DNA of 64,000 nt from Streptomyces cadmiisoli (GTDB taxonomy: Bacteria; Actinomycetota; Actinomycetes; Streptomycetales; Streptomycetaceae). The stretch is taken from assembly GCF_003261055.1 (NCBI RefSeq), contig NZ_CP030073.1, positions 8,680,001 through 8,744,000 of the forward strand, in the 5' to 3' direction. Of this stretch, positions 45,939 through 55,500 are shown in pieces (positions within the stretch are counted from its first letter, which is position 1; every line of letters starts with the position of its first letter). The position numbers and the translations under genes were made by a program. The notes below the pieces were generated by a model. The model was not told the origin of the DNA. It saw only the letters and a program-made list of their open reading frames with translations, and did not search any database.

Positions 45939-48671
45939 ATGACGGTGCGTTCGAATTCCGTGGGAGAACAGCCTCCGTCTGCGGGGGACGGGTGGTACGC
46001 GCGCGATCCTGAGGAGGTCGTAGCGGCGTTCGGTGTCGATCCGACGGTCGGTCTTTCCGCGGGACGGGCCACGCAGCTCCTGGCGGCGCACGGCCCCAAC
46101 GCGCTGCCCGAAGAGAAGCGGTCTCCGGCCTGGCGCCGGTTCCTCACTCAGTACCGCAGTTACATGCAGATCGTGCTTGTGGCCGCGGCAGTCGTCTCGC
46201 TCCTCATCAAGGAGTGGACCACCGCGATCTTGCTGATCGTCCTGACTCTGCTGAACGCGGTCGTGGGCCTGCGCCAGGAGGGCAAGGCAGAGAGCGCGAT
46301 GAACGCGCTGCAGTCGATGATGAAGGCGACGGCACGGGTGCGCAGGGACGGGTCGGAGGCCGAGATCCCCGCCGAAGAGCTTGTCGTCGGCGACATCGTG
46401 CTCATCGGCGCCGGGGACCAGGTGGCGGCGGACGGACGCATCATCGAGGCCAATGCCTTGCAGATCGACGAGTCGGCGCTCACCGGCGAGAGCGTTCCCG
46501 CTGCGAAGGACGCCGGCACACTCCAAGGCCCCCGACCGGCACCCGGCGACCAGGCGAACATGGCGTTCATGAACACTCCGGTCACGCACGGCAGCGGCGT
46601 ACTGGTCGTCACCGCGACCGGCGTCGGAACCGAGGTCGGCAAGATCTCCGGGATGCTGTCGGCCACCGGGAAGGAGGTACCGCCGCTCACCAAGGAGCTT
46701 GACACTCTGACGCTGTGGATCACGGGGGCGGCAGGCCTGACCATGATCGTGATGTTTGCGCTGGGACGGCAACGGGACCAGGCTTGGGACGTTCTCTTCG
46801 TCAGCGCGGTCTCGCTGGCCATCGCCGCCATCCCCGAGGCGCTGCCGACCGTTACCCAGGCGATCCTGTCCGTCGGCAGCCTCAACCTGGCCAAGCGGAA
46901 CGCCATCGTCAAGGAACTGCCCTCGGTCGAGACCCTGGCGTTCACGTCGGCGATCAACTCGGACAAGACCGGCACCCTGACCATGAATCAGATGACGGCC
47001 GTCGAGGTCGTGACTCCCACCGACCGGTACACCGTCTCGGGCATGGGCTACGGACTCGCGGGGAAGGTCCACCATGCCGTGGGCTCCGCCGCGGGCATCG
47101 AGGACGCGATCTTGCCGTACGTCGTGGCCAGCGACGCGAAGCTGGTGGACGGCGAGGTGGTGGGCGATCCCACCGAGGGCGCCCTGCTGGTGCTCGGGCA
47201 CAAAGCCGGGCTGGACATCGACGCCACCAGGGAGGGTCTTCCCCGACTCGCCACGCTGCCGTTCGATCCGGGCTACAAGCTGATGGCCACCTTCCACTCG
47301 GCGTTCGACGCTTCTGGGCGGCCGGTGGTCCGGTGCTTTGTCAAAGGCGCGGTTCCGGCCGTGGTGGCGCGGGCCGCCACCGCGCTCGCGGCGGGCGCGT
47401 CCATCCCGTGGGACGCCGAGCTGGCCGCGCGCGCCGAGGCACAGACCCAGCGGATGGGCGGCGAGGGCCGACGGGTGATGGCCGCGGCCACCCGTGATCT
47501 GGACCCGGCCGGCTTCGATCCGGACGGCGACCTGCTCGCCTACGTCACCGAGGTGCGGATGACCAGTCTTGTCGGCATGGTCGATCCGCCCCGCGAGGAT
47601 GCCAAGGCCGCTGTGGCCGGCGCCCAGGCCGGGCACATCCGGGTCCGTATGGTGACCGGTGACGACGTCACCACCGGTGCGGCGATCGCCCGGCAGCTCG
47701 GCATCCCCGGCGAGGCGGTGCTCGGTGCCGACTTCGCCGATATGAGCGAGGACGAGCAACTCGCGCGCATCGACGGCATCGGTGTCGTGGGCCGCGTCGC
47801 GCCGGAGCACAAGGTACTGCTCGCCGACACGCTCAAGAAGAAGGGCGACGTCGTGGCGATGACCGGGGACGGCGTCAATGACGCGCCGGCCATCAAAGCC
47901 GCCGACATCGGTATCGCCATGGGCAGCGGCACGGACGTGGCGAAGAACGCAGGACGCATGATCCTCTCCGACGACCGCTTCGCCACGATCGTCTACGCCG
48001 TGGAACAGGGCCGGAGAATCTACGACAACCTCACCAAGTACATCCGATTCGTACTGCTCCTGCTGGTCACCTTCGTCCTGACGTTCCTCGGGGCCACCAT
48101 CTTCAACATCGCCGCCGGTGAGCCCTTCACCCCGCCGCAGGTGCTGTGGATCCACTTCGTGGTCAACGCCTCCTTCGGCTTCGCGCTCGGCTTCGACCGG
48201 GAGAGTCCCGGGCTCATGCGACGCAGGCCGCGCCCGAGAGGGGAGTCGGTGCTGACCCGGCCCGTACTGCTCACGGTCGGAATCGGTGGACTGGCGATCA
48301 CTGTCGTGCTGCTCGGACTGATCAAACTCGGTCAGGCTCACTTCGACAGCGTCGAGACCGGTCAGTCGATCGCGTTCACCGCCTTCGCGCTCTGTCTGAT
48401 CGTGGCCGCGTTCGAGTGTCGCAGTGAGACGGATTCGGTGCTGACGACGTCCACCTTCGACAGCAAGCAGATGAACTGGGTGGCACTGACCCAGTTCGTC
48501 CTCGCGGTGCTGGTCACTCAGATGGACGGCTTCCGCCGCATCCTCGGGACGACGGAGATCAACGCTCGGCAGTTCGGCTGGGCGCTGCTGGCCGCCCTCG
48601 CGCTCCTGCTGCTGTGGGAACTGGGCAAGCTGCTCGCCCGTAGGAGCCGGAGCGCCCGGTCGGTGCAATGA
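45939..48671 (+). CDS. P2-type (Ca2+-ATPase-like) cation-transporting ATPase
   Basis: A 910-residue pump. It has an N-terminal cation-ATPase domain (GLSAGRATQLLAAHGPNALPE), the actuator loop with LTGESVP, a span with IPEALPTVTQ, the phosphorylation motif SDKTGTLT with Asp342, the nucleotide-binding domain and the hinge TGDGVNDAPAIKAADIGIAMG. Ten or so spans close with the P2 C-terminal domain. In the fourth span PEALP replaces the PEGLP of animal Ca2+ pumps, as is common in bacterial members, so the ion could be Ca2+, Mn2+ or another divalent metal. The ATG at 45939 has GGAGG at the right distance. It is the end of the stress-type island. Confidence 0.93.
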   Translation: MTVRSNSVGEQPPSAGDGWYARDPEEVVAAFGVDPTVGLSAGRATQLLAAHGPNALPEEKRSPAWRRFLTQYRSYMQIVLVAAAVVSLLIKEWTTAILLIVLTLLNAVVGLRQEGKAESAMNALQSMMKATARVRRDGSEAEIPAEELVVGDIVLIGAGDQVAADGRIIEANALQIDESALTGESVPAAKDAGTLQGPRPAPGDQANMAFMNTPVTHGSGVLVVTATGVGTEVGKISGMLSATGKEVPPLTKELDTLTLWITGAAGLTMIVMFALGRQRDQAWDVLFVSAVSLAIAAIPEALPTVTQAILSVGSLNLAKRNAIVKELPSVETLAFTSAINSDKTGTLTMNQMTAVEVVTPTDRYTVSGMGYGLAGKVHHAVGSAAGIEDAILPYVVASDAKLVDGEVVGDPTEGALLVLGHKAGLDIDATREGLPRLATLPFDPGYKLMATFHSAFDASGRPVVRCFVKGAVPAVVARAATALAAGASIPWDAELAARAEAQTQRMGGEGRRVMAAATRDLDPAGFDPDGDLLAYVTEVRMTSLVGMVDPPREDAKAAVAGAQAGHIRVRMVTGDDVTTGAAIARQLGIPGEAVLGADFADMSEDEQLARIDGIGVVGRVAPEHKVLLADTLKKKGDVVAMTGDGVNDAPAIKAADIGIAMGSGTDVAKNAGRMILSDDRFATIVYAVEQGRRIYDNLTKYIRFVLLLLVTFVLTFLGATIFNIAAGEPFTPPQVLWIHFVVNASFGFALGFDRESPGLMRRRPRPRGESVLTRPVLLTVGIGGLAITVVLLGLIKLGQAHFDSVETGQSIAFTAFALCLIVAAFECRSETDSVLTTSTFDSKQMNWVALTQFVLAVLVTQMDGFRRILGTTEINARQFGWALLAALALLLLWELGKLLARRSRSARSVQ

Positions 48672-48865
48672 GACAGATCGGAAGGGCGGTCCGCGACAAT
48701 CCGGCGCGGGATGACCGGTACCCCGCTGTGCTGGCCGGCGTCCCCCTTCGCCGCGCCCGCATCGCTGTCCTACCGCGCCCATACCGGAGGCTGGACGACG
48801 TGTGTCTTGTTGTCACGCTCCGGGGATGTTGCGCTTCACCAGTCGATCGGGCGGGTCGCGTTCGA
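48672..48865. other. Spacer after the P-type ATPase gene
   Basis: Short stretch between convergent coding regions, with no feature recognised. Confidence 0.3.
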
Positions 48866-49383
48866 TCACGCGCCGAAGCCGTCATCTGGAGCGTTGATTG
48901 GCGGGGGTGAGCATTCGTGGGCGCCGATCGAGTGCCCGGCACTCACCAGGAGGGGCTCGGGGACGGACTCCGTCCGGAAGATGAAGTCGACACCTGTCAT
49001 CTCGACCTGCACAGCGAGCTGTCCGGGCGGTTGGTGAAGTGTGACGGGACTGAAGCGGCAACCGATTGCGTTGAGTTCAGCCGTCACTTGAGTCTGGGTC
49101 AAGGGCCCGCGAACGTGGCGAGTGCCGTTGTTCCCGGGACAGGTAGCTCGATGGTGTCTCGCCAGGTCTGCAGGCTGATCGACGTGATGCGGCGGCAGCG
49201 ACAGACACAGAACTCAGCGTCTCCGTAGGAGAACAAATGGGGCCAGCGCCGCCTCTTGCTCACCCGCCCGATGTCCCATGGTCGCCCGCGCGTCGCGGCG
49301 ATCTCATTGAGAATCGCGCCGCAGCGCAGCGGGTATATGGCTGCGGTCGAGCCGAACTGGGCCAGGGTTCGAAGGACGGTCAC
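48866..49383 (-). pseudogene. Frameshifted small protein with a YGDxEF motif
   Basis: Two minus-strand frames join into one protein. The first (49383 to about 49100) contains HLFSYGDAEFCVCRCRRITSISLQTWRDTIELPVPG and stops at LATFAGP. The second begins in the other register at the same place (TQTQVTAELNAIGCRFSPVTLHQP) and runs to MTGVDFIFRTESVPEPLL. A single base change in length near 49100 would fuse them. The YGDxEF...SIxxQ pattern followed by a helix-rich second half resembles short actinobacterial immunity-like proteins; this is from memory. The N terminus is also uncertain. Confidence 0.5.
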
Positions 49384-49572
49384 GCAGTGGAGCGTGCCAC
49401 CAGTCCTGTTTGGACGTCCATCGAGTTGATCCCCTCCAGAGCCGGCTGGGGCGGAACGCTACGGCGCGGGCGGCGGGTCGGTCCACCCGCCGCCCGCGCC
49501 CTGGTCCCAGCGGGCGCCGTCCGTCCCGTTCGCGCGTCGGCCGGTCCTGCCGGGGCGACGTGCGGGTGGCGG

Positions 49573-50685
49573 TCAGCCGACCGGGAACGCGTCGGGGCTC
49601 ATGATGCGTTCGCGGATCCAGACGCCGGCGGGCTTCAGCGGTGCCGTGCCGGTCCAGGAACCGGGGTTGTTGCAGGTCCCGGTCTTGAAGACGGCGCCGG
49701 TGCGGTGGTCGTCGGAGAAGTTCCAGTTCGTCCAGCTGATCTTCTTGCTCGCCATGAGGTCGAGGTAGCGCTGCGACATGGCAAAGTCGTTGTTCCCCTC
49801 GCCGGCGTAGTTCTGGGTGCCGAACTCGGTGACGAACACGGGGAGTTTGTCGGCGGCGCGTGAGAGGGTCGCGAGGTACTCGTCGCGGTGGGAGTCCGCG
49901 TAGAAGTGGAAGGTGTACATGATGTTGGACGCCTGGACCGGGTTGTTCACCACTTCGGACTCGTTGGCGCCCTCGGAGACCCCGAACGAGGACCAGGCGC
50001 GGGTTCCGACCAGGACGGGCGCGTTGGTGTCGATGCCCCGGATGGTCGGGATGATCTGCTCCGCGTAGCTCTTGATCCGGGACCAGCTCACGCCGCTGGG
50101 CTCGTTGGCGATCTCGTAGAGGATGTTGTTCTTGTCCTTGTTGCGGTTGGCGATGTCAGTGAAGAACTGCCGGGCTTTGCTGAGGTTGCTGTGCGGGTCG
50201 CCGGGGGTGAGCATGTGCCAGTCGACGATCACGTACATGCCGCGGTCGGTCGCCTGCTGGATGAGTGAGTTGGCGAGGTTCGTGAAGTGCTGCGGGTTCG
50301 TCTCGTACCCGCCCTCCTGGACGTAGGTCGAGACCCGCAGGACGTCGGCCTTCCAGTCCTGTGCCAGGGCGTTGAGCGAGCCGCTGGTCAGACAGTGCGG
50401 GTACCACTGAGTGCCGTGCGTGCTCATGCCCCGCAACTGGATGGGGTTGCCCCGGCTGTTGCAGAGCTTCGTGCCGCAGACCGCGAGCTGCCCGTTGGCT
50501 CCGACGGGTGTGGCCGCGACGCGTCGTGCGGCGGGGTCGGCGTCGGACGTCGGCGGGGCGGCCGTCTCCGCGGCGCGGTTCGTTTCCGCGCGGGCGGCGG
50601 TGGTGGGCAGGACGGACGTGTTCAGCAGCAGGGCGCCGCCGAGTGCGGCCGCCAGTGCGGCCGGGCCTAACAGCTTGATCCTCAT
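49573..50685 (-). CDS. Secreted glycoside hydrolase family 5 protein
   Basis: A 370-residue exported (beta/alpha)8-barrel glycosidase. Residues 1-34 are a signal peptide; a Thr/Ala/Pro-rich linker follows to about 60. The catalytic domain opens with LAVCGTKLCNSRGNPIQLRGMSTHG, typical of bacterial GH5 endoglucanases. The acid/base Glu is in YEIANEPSG (about 194) and the nucleophile Glu in VFVTEFGTQ (about 287). The substrate is probably cellulose or a related beta-1,4-glycan; chitosan is also possible in this family. It has no carbohydrate-binding module. A perfect 7-1-7 palindrome lies just upstream of the start. Confidence 0.9.
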   Translation of the reverse strand: MRIKLLGPAALAAALGGALLLNTSVLPTTAARAETNRAAETAAPPTSDADPAARRVAATPVGANGQLAVCGTKLCNSRGNPIQLRGMSTHGTQWYPHCLTSGSLNALAQDWKADVLRVSTYVQEGGYETNPQHFTNLANSLIQQATDRGMYVIVDWHMLTPGDPHSNLSKARQFFTDIANRNKDKNNILYEIANEPSGVSWSRIKSYAEQIIPTIRGIDTNAPVLVGTRAWSSFGVSEGANESEVVNNPVQASNIMYTFHFYADSHRDEYLATLSRAADKLPVFVTEFGTQNYAGEGNNDFAMSQRYLDLMASKKISWTNWNFSDDHRTGAVFKTGTCNNPGSWTGTAPLKPAGVWIRERIMSPDAFPVG

Positions 50686-50718
50686 GGTGACCTGAACTCC
50701 GTTCAGCCGGATAACCGA

Positions 50719-50733
50719 TAGGAAACTTTCCTA
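50719..50733. promoter_or_regulatory. TAGGAAA-C-TTTCCTA palindrome upstream of the GH5 gene
   Basis: A perfect 7-1-7 palindrome 34 bases before the start codon, in an AT-richer stretch. It is probably the operator of a sugar-responsive repressor. The word resembles, from memory, sites of ROK-type regulators of chitosanase genes in Streptomyces; that link is unverified. Confidence 0.65.
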
Positions 50734-51353
50734 ACGGTAGGGAAGCAGGTCTTCCGCAAGTCCGGCAAGGGTGCCGTCGAGACCGGCGCCCCCGGGTCAT
50801 TCACAGGAACGCGGGCGGTGTGGAGGCCGCCCGGGCCCGCGCAACGCAACGGGCGCGGACGCTGTTCAAGCTCCGGGCCCGCGGGCCTGGCGGATGTCAG
50901 GTCACCTCAGGCAGAAGACCCCGGGTCCGCTGGTGCGCGGTGTGGCCGCGGCCGTCGGCGGCACGGCCGCTCGCACCGTCCACGTACCTCATGCGCGCTT
51001 CACGATCGCCGCATGTCTTCGGCCCCACGCGTCGGCGAGTTCGGCGAACCGCTTGGTCCGGCCTCCTCAGCCGGCCCCGTGCAGACAGAACCGAGTATCT
51101 TCGCGATCTTGCCCCAGTCCTGGTCACCTGGGCTTGGATCAAACTGATGACCCGCTGCCTCATCCGCAGGGCCGCCCCGACCAGAGTCGTATGGAACGTC
51201 TGAACCAGGTCGCCGCGAGCGTTCAAGAACGCATACACACAGGAAACGTCACTCGAATGGCCTACGCATTCTCGGGCCGAACGCGCGGCGTTCACCCAGT
51301 CGGCCCACACTGAACCTGGACTGCTGCCGGACCTTCGTTCGTCAGGAGGCATC
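50734..51353. other. Intergenic region, no gene supported
   Basis: About 620 bases. Plus-strand frames are open but Arg/Ser/Pro-rich and unlike known proteins. Confidence 0.35.
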
Positions 51354-51509
51354 GTGGTCGTGCTCGCTCTGCTCGTGCCGGTAATGCTGCTGCTCATGAT
51401 GTTGGCGCTGGATGTCTTCGAAAACCTCCTGTTCCCACCGTCACCGACACCGCCTGAGGATGTCCCGCCGGAGCACGTGACCGGCAGCCGTCCTGATCAC
51501 GGACAGTAG
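51354..51509 (+). CDS. Small single-span membrane protein
   Basis: A 51-residue protein with one N-terminal hydrophobic span (VVVLALLVPVMLLLMMLALD) followed by an acidic, Pro-rich tail (FPPSPTPPEDVPPEHV). It starts at a GTG with AGGAGG four bases upstream, an excellent signal. Such short span-plus-acidic-tail proteins are common in Streptomyces and have no known function. The gene stands alone. Confidence 0.65.
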   Translation: MVVLALLVPVMLLLMMLALDVFENLLFPPSPTPPEDVPPEHVTGSRPDHGQ

Positions 51510-51908
51510 ACCTCGGGCATCACCGTGCTCCGGTTCGAAAACAGTCACTGCAGGCAGCAGGCGGCAGCCACGGTCTGGCCTGTCAGCGGCGCTCACCCTT
51601 CCTGGCGCTGGACCGCAGAAGATGACACACAGGACGGTCCGGGCCTCCGGGCGAAGCGGTTCGCTCTTCTGGACCGGCCCCTTCGTCTGTCGCTGATCCG
51701 AACCGGCACGACTGCCGCGCGGCCGGACCTCAGCAGCCTGTACGTAATCGGCCGGTGGCCCAGGAAACGGACGAGGGCGGCGTAGCCCGACGCAGTGTCG
51801 GTGTACGCCGCCCCGCCTTGCTGAGCGATCAGTATGTGGGCGGGCCGACAGCTGAGTATCGGTCCCGGCCGGTGATCTTCCGGTCGGTTGAGTGTTGCCG
51901 CGGTGTTG
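51510..51908. other. Intergenic region, no gene supported
   Basis: About 400 bases between convergent genes. No coding region, clear hairpin or repeat was recognised. Confidence 0.35.
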
Positions 51909-52508
51909 TCAGCGAAGCTTGTACGCCGTGGGCATGGTCTGCTTCACGGTGTTGCCTTCGCTGTCGGTCGCGTTGATCCGTAGTGCGACGCCCTTGGGGG
52001 CCTGGTCCCGCTTCGGGTGCTTGATCTTCGTGGTGAAGGTGTTCTTCCCTTCGGCCTTGGTGGTCGTAGGGCGCCAGGTCTTGCCGCCGTCGAAGCTGGT
52101 CTCGGCCTTCAGTGTGGTCACCCTGGGGAGGGCGGAGAGGCGTTCCTGGTAGTAGCCGGTGACCGTGATCTCGTGGGTGTCGCCGGCTTCGGCGGTGTTG
52201 TCCAGTGCGAGATTGAGGTCGTACTTCAGGAAGATCAGCGGCTCGGGTCGGCAGGCAGCCTGATTGTTGTCGAACAAGTCGCCTATGCAGGGCTGGTGCG
52301 CAGGGGTGTCCGCCTTGGTCACCTCGGCGGAGGCGTACTCCCACACGGTTCTGACCCCGTTGGTCTCGGCCTCGAAGGTGTACCGGGCCGATTCGGACGG
52401 CAGGTCGTAGGCGTTGACCCCGCAGCCGGAGAGAACGAACACGGTGGCGGTTGCGAACGCCGCGAGGGTTCCCGTGCGGCGTCGCGGCGACAGCACGCTC
52501 GTGTTCAT
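51909..52508 (-). CDS. Lipoprotein resembling a detached S8-protease C-terminal domain
   Basis: A 199-residue lipoprotein: signal MNTSVLSPRRRTGTL, hydrophobic stretch, then lipobox LSGC with Cys29. The mature part aligns by eye with the last 150 residues of the S8 protease at 19424-23152: RYTFEAETNG, VWEYASAE, then KAETSFDGGKTWRPT against VEVSYDDGRTWHRV, and NATDSEGNTVKQTM against TARDSAGNTVTQEV. It is 29 bases downstream of a second S8 protease gene that lacks this end. I infer a split protease with its last domain anchored to the membrane. GGAG lies about ten bases before the ATG. Confidence 0.75.
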   Translation of the reverse strand: MNTSVLSPRRRTGTLAAFATATVFVLSGCGVNAYDLPSESARYTFEAETNGVRTVWEYASAEVTKADTPAHQPCIGDLFDNNQAACRPEPLIFLKYDLNLALDNTAEAGDTHEITVTGYYQERLSALPRVTTLKAETSFDGGKTWRPTTTKAEGKNTFTTKIKHPKRDQAPKGVALRINATDSEGNTVKQTMPTAYKLR

Positions 52509-52537
52509 CGCGTTGAGCTCCTTAGGTGTCTGGTCCG

Positions 52538-55500
52538 TCATCGCCGACTCCCGAGACCAGGATCCGCCGCGGTGTCGCGGTGGCCCCGAAGGGCGGGCTC
52601 GCCCCAGTCCGCACGCGGTGTGACCTCGTCGCCGGACTGGTTGAGCAATCTGAAACTGCAGGCAGGCGGCATGCAGGCCGGAGCCCCGTTGAGGAGCTCG
52701 GGGAACGCTATTCCGAGGACGAAGCCCACCGGAGCCTGGGGACCGCCGCTGCTGCTGCTCATGGCGAAGGTCGGGTGGAAGGTGTTGCCCTGACGGCAGC
52801 CCACGCACGGGGTTTCGGTCGCGAGCGTGAAGCCGGACTTCGTCCGCAGCTGCGTGACGGCCCCCGGCACGGTCGGTCCCTGGTTCCAGAGGACTTCGGT
52901 CCTGCCGCCGAAGATCACGTCTTGTCTCTCGCTGCCTTCCCGAACCAGGACGGAGGGTCGGGCGTGTTCGGCCCAGACCATGTCGAACCGGTGGATGGCG
53001 TCGTCCTGCCGCTTCACGTAGGTGGTGAGGGTCTGCTGCATGGGGGTGCGCGGCAGATGCAGGGTCTCCGCGGTGGGAGCGTCCTTGGAGTGCTGCTGCC
53101 ACGTCAGGTCGGCGACTTCGAGGCGCCGTTCGCCGTGGAGGTGGTGGTCGACCCGGTCGAGCTGCTCCTTCTCGAGCCGGTAGGGAAGGTTCGACGGGAT
53201 CTGGCCCTTGGTGATGTGCCTGGAGGCGTAGACCGTCGGCGTGGTGCTGCCGCCGAGGCGGATCTCAACCTTCGACGGGGCGGCGTCGATGCGCTTGATC
53301 AGACGGTCCGCCTCGCCCTGGGGCACTCTCACGATCGGAAGCGCCGCATACGGCTCGACCGGGGGGCAGCTCTCCAGCTTGTCCTCGCAGGTGACGAACT
53401 GTCCGAACACAGAGCCCAGCGAGCCGAGGCCAGGTGCGGCGACCATCACGCCGACGGCGCCGGCGGCATGAGCGGCCGCCACCCGCTCGTCCCTGAGCTT
53501 CGGGAAATCGCACATGTAGAGATCCGTGCAGATGTCGGTCGGCGTCAACAGCGCGAGCTTGCCTCGGGCGTTGACTTTGCCGAACTCTGCGGTGGTCCCG
53601 GTGCCTGCGTACACCACCGGTATGCGTCCCTCGGTCGGCAGTCGTGGAACCGAGAACCTGACCTGGCCCTGGACGGTCTCACCGTTGTCCTGCCACGTTC
53701 GCAGTCCGGTCCCGGTCGAGACGTCCGGGGCGTGGTAGCGCGCATCCAGGCGGAAGGGGGCACCGCCACCTACAGCCTGCATGGTGACGACGGGAGTCGT
53801 CTGCACGCTGTGCAGGTCGTGGGTGAGGGTGCCCATGCGCACCTTGGCGGTCGGCAGTGACCACCACTTCCCCGAGGAGTAGTCGTTGGAGAGCATGGTC
53901 TTCATTCCCCACGCCCCCGTCGTGGAGGTTCGATTGACGACGTATCGCCTCTCGTAGTTCTCGGTGGGCTCCGGAGCCTGCACTTCCAGCGGCTTGAGAT
54001 TGCGCAGGTCGAACGTCACCGTGGTCGCCTTGGTGAGCTTGACCTCCGGCGCGACCGGCAGGGCGTTGTTCCATTTGCCGGCCGCGTCCAGCCAGCCGAC
54101 CATGGCACCGACCGAGTAGGTGCCGGGGACGAATCGCCTGGTGATCGGGACAACTGGATTGTCGATCGGGCCGACCGGCCCGCCCTGCAGTTCCTTCTCG
54201 TCGAGCGGCAGGAAGTTGGTCCAGTTGTACCGGAAGTCGGTGACGCCCGGCGGGCGGATGACGTTCACGGTCAGCGGGAACATCTCGGGCTCGAGGTAGG
54301 CGCTGACGAGCGAAGTGGTCCGCACCGTGCCTGTGGTGTCCCGGGCGGTCACCCGCCCGTTGTAGGTGCCGTAGAGCCCGTCCGCGCCGAGCACGCTGCC
54401 GTCAAGTGTCACCGGCACGTCGGCCGACCCGTTGGCGGGTACGACCACCTCATCGGTGCCCAGCGTGACCAGACCGGCCGGAGCAGGCTTCTCTCCGCGG
54501 GAGACCGACGCGGCGAGCTTCAACGTGATCGCTTCGTCGGTGCGGTTGGTGTAAGTGATCTTCTTGGTGATCGGTGCGTTCGACGGGTAATCCTGGCGGC
54601 CGAAGTCCAGATTCCCGCTCGTGGTGATCGTCGGGTCGAGCGCGGCGGCAAGGTCCACCCGGCCGACTCCCTGGGCGGACACTTCGTGTGCCAGGTCCGT
54701 GGCCGTGCTCATCAGCACGCTCTTGATCTCGTCGCCGGTCATCTCCGGGCGCTGTTGTGCGATGAGGGCCGCGGCACCCGCCACGTGCGGCGTGGCCATC
54801 GATGTCCCGTTGGCGCTGGTGTAGTGCTCGTCCACCACGGTGCCCATCTCCGTACCGGCGGCACGTGCTGCGACGATGGCGACACCGGGAGCGGCGATGT
54901 CCGGCTTGGCCCCGCCGTCCCCGACCCGGGGTCCGCGGCTGGAGAAGGAGGCCATCTTGTCCGTCTTGTCGACCGCCGCCACGGTCAGTGCCTCGTCGGC
55001 GGCTCCGGGTGCGCCGACCGTCTCGCTCTGGGGTCCGCTGTTACCCGCAGCGACCACGAACAGGGTCCCGGTGGTGCGGCTGAGCTCGTTGAGCGACTGA
55101 CTCAGCGGATCGGCCCCGTCGGTGGGTTGGCCACCGAGGCTCATGTTGACGACCTTGGCCCCCGAGTGGGCGGCCCACTCCATGCCCGCGATGATGGACG
55201 ACGTGAAACCTTTGCCGTCGTCCCTGAGTACCTTGCCGACGCGCAGCTTGGCGCCGGGCGCGACGCCCTTGCGCAGCCCCTTGGAGGCAGCTCCGGTGCC
55301 GAGGACCGTGGCCGCCACATGGGTGCCGTGTCCGTGCCCGTCCCGGGCACCCGTGGGACTGGCGGTGAAGTCGACCTGTTCGACGAGGTTTCCGGACACG
55401 TCCGGGTGGTTGGGGTCGATGCCGGTGTCCAGCACCGCCACGGACACGCCAGCGCCGTCGTAGCCCCGGTCCCAGGCTGCCTTTGCCCCGATCTGGGGTA

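Noticed and set aside
45762..48782. A 1006-codon open frame antisense to the P-type ATPase
   Set aside because: It mirrors the codon bias of the real gene, has no recognisable domain and lacks a start signal; long antisense frames are expected at this GC content.
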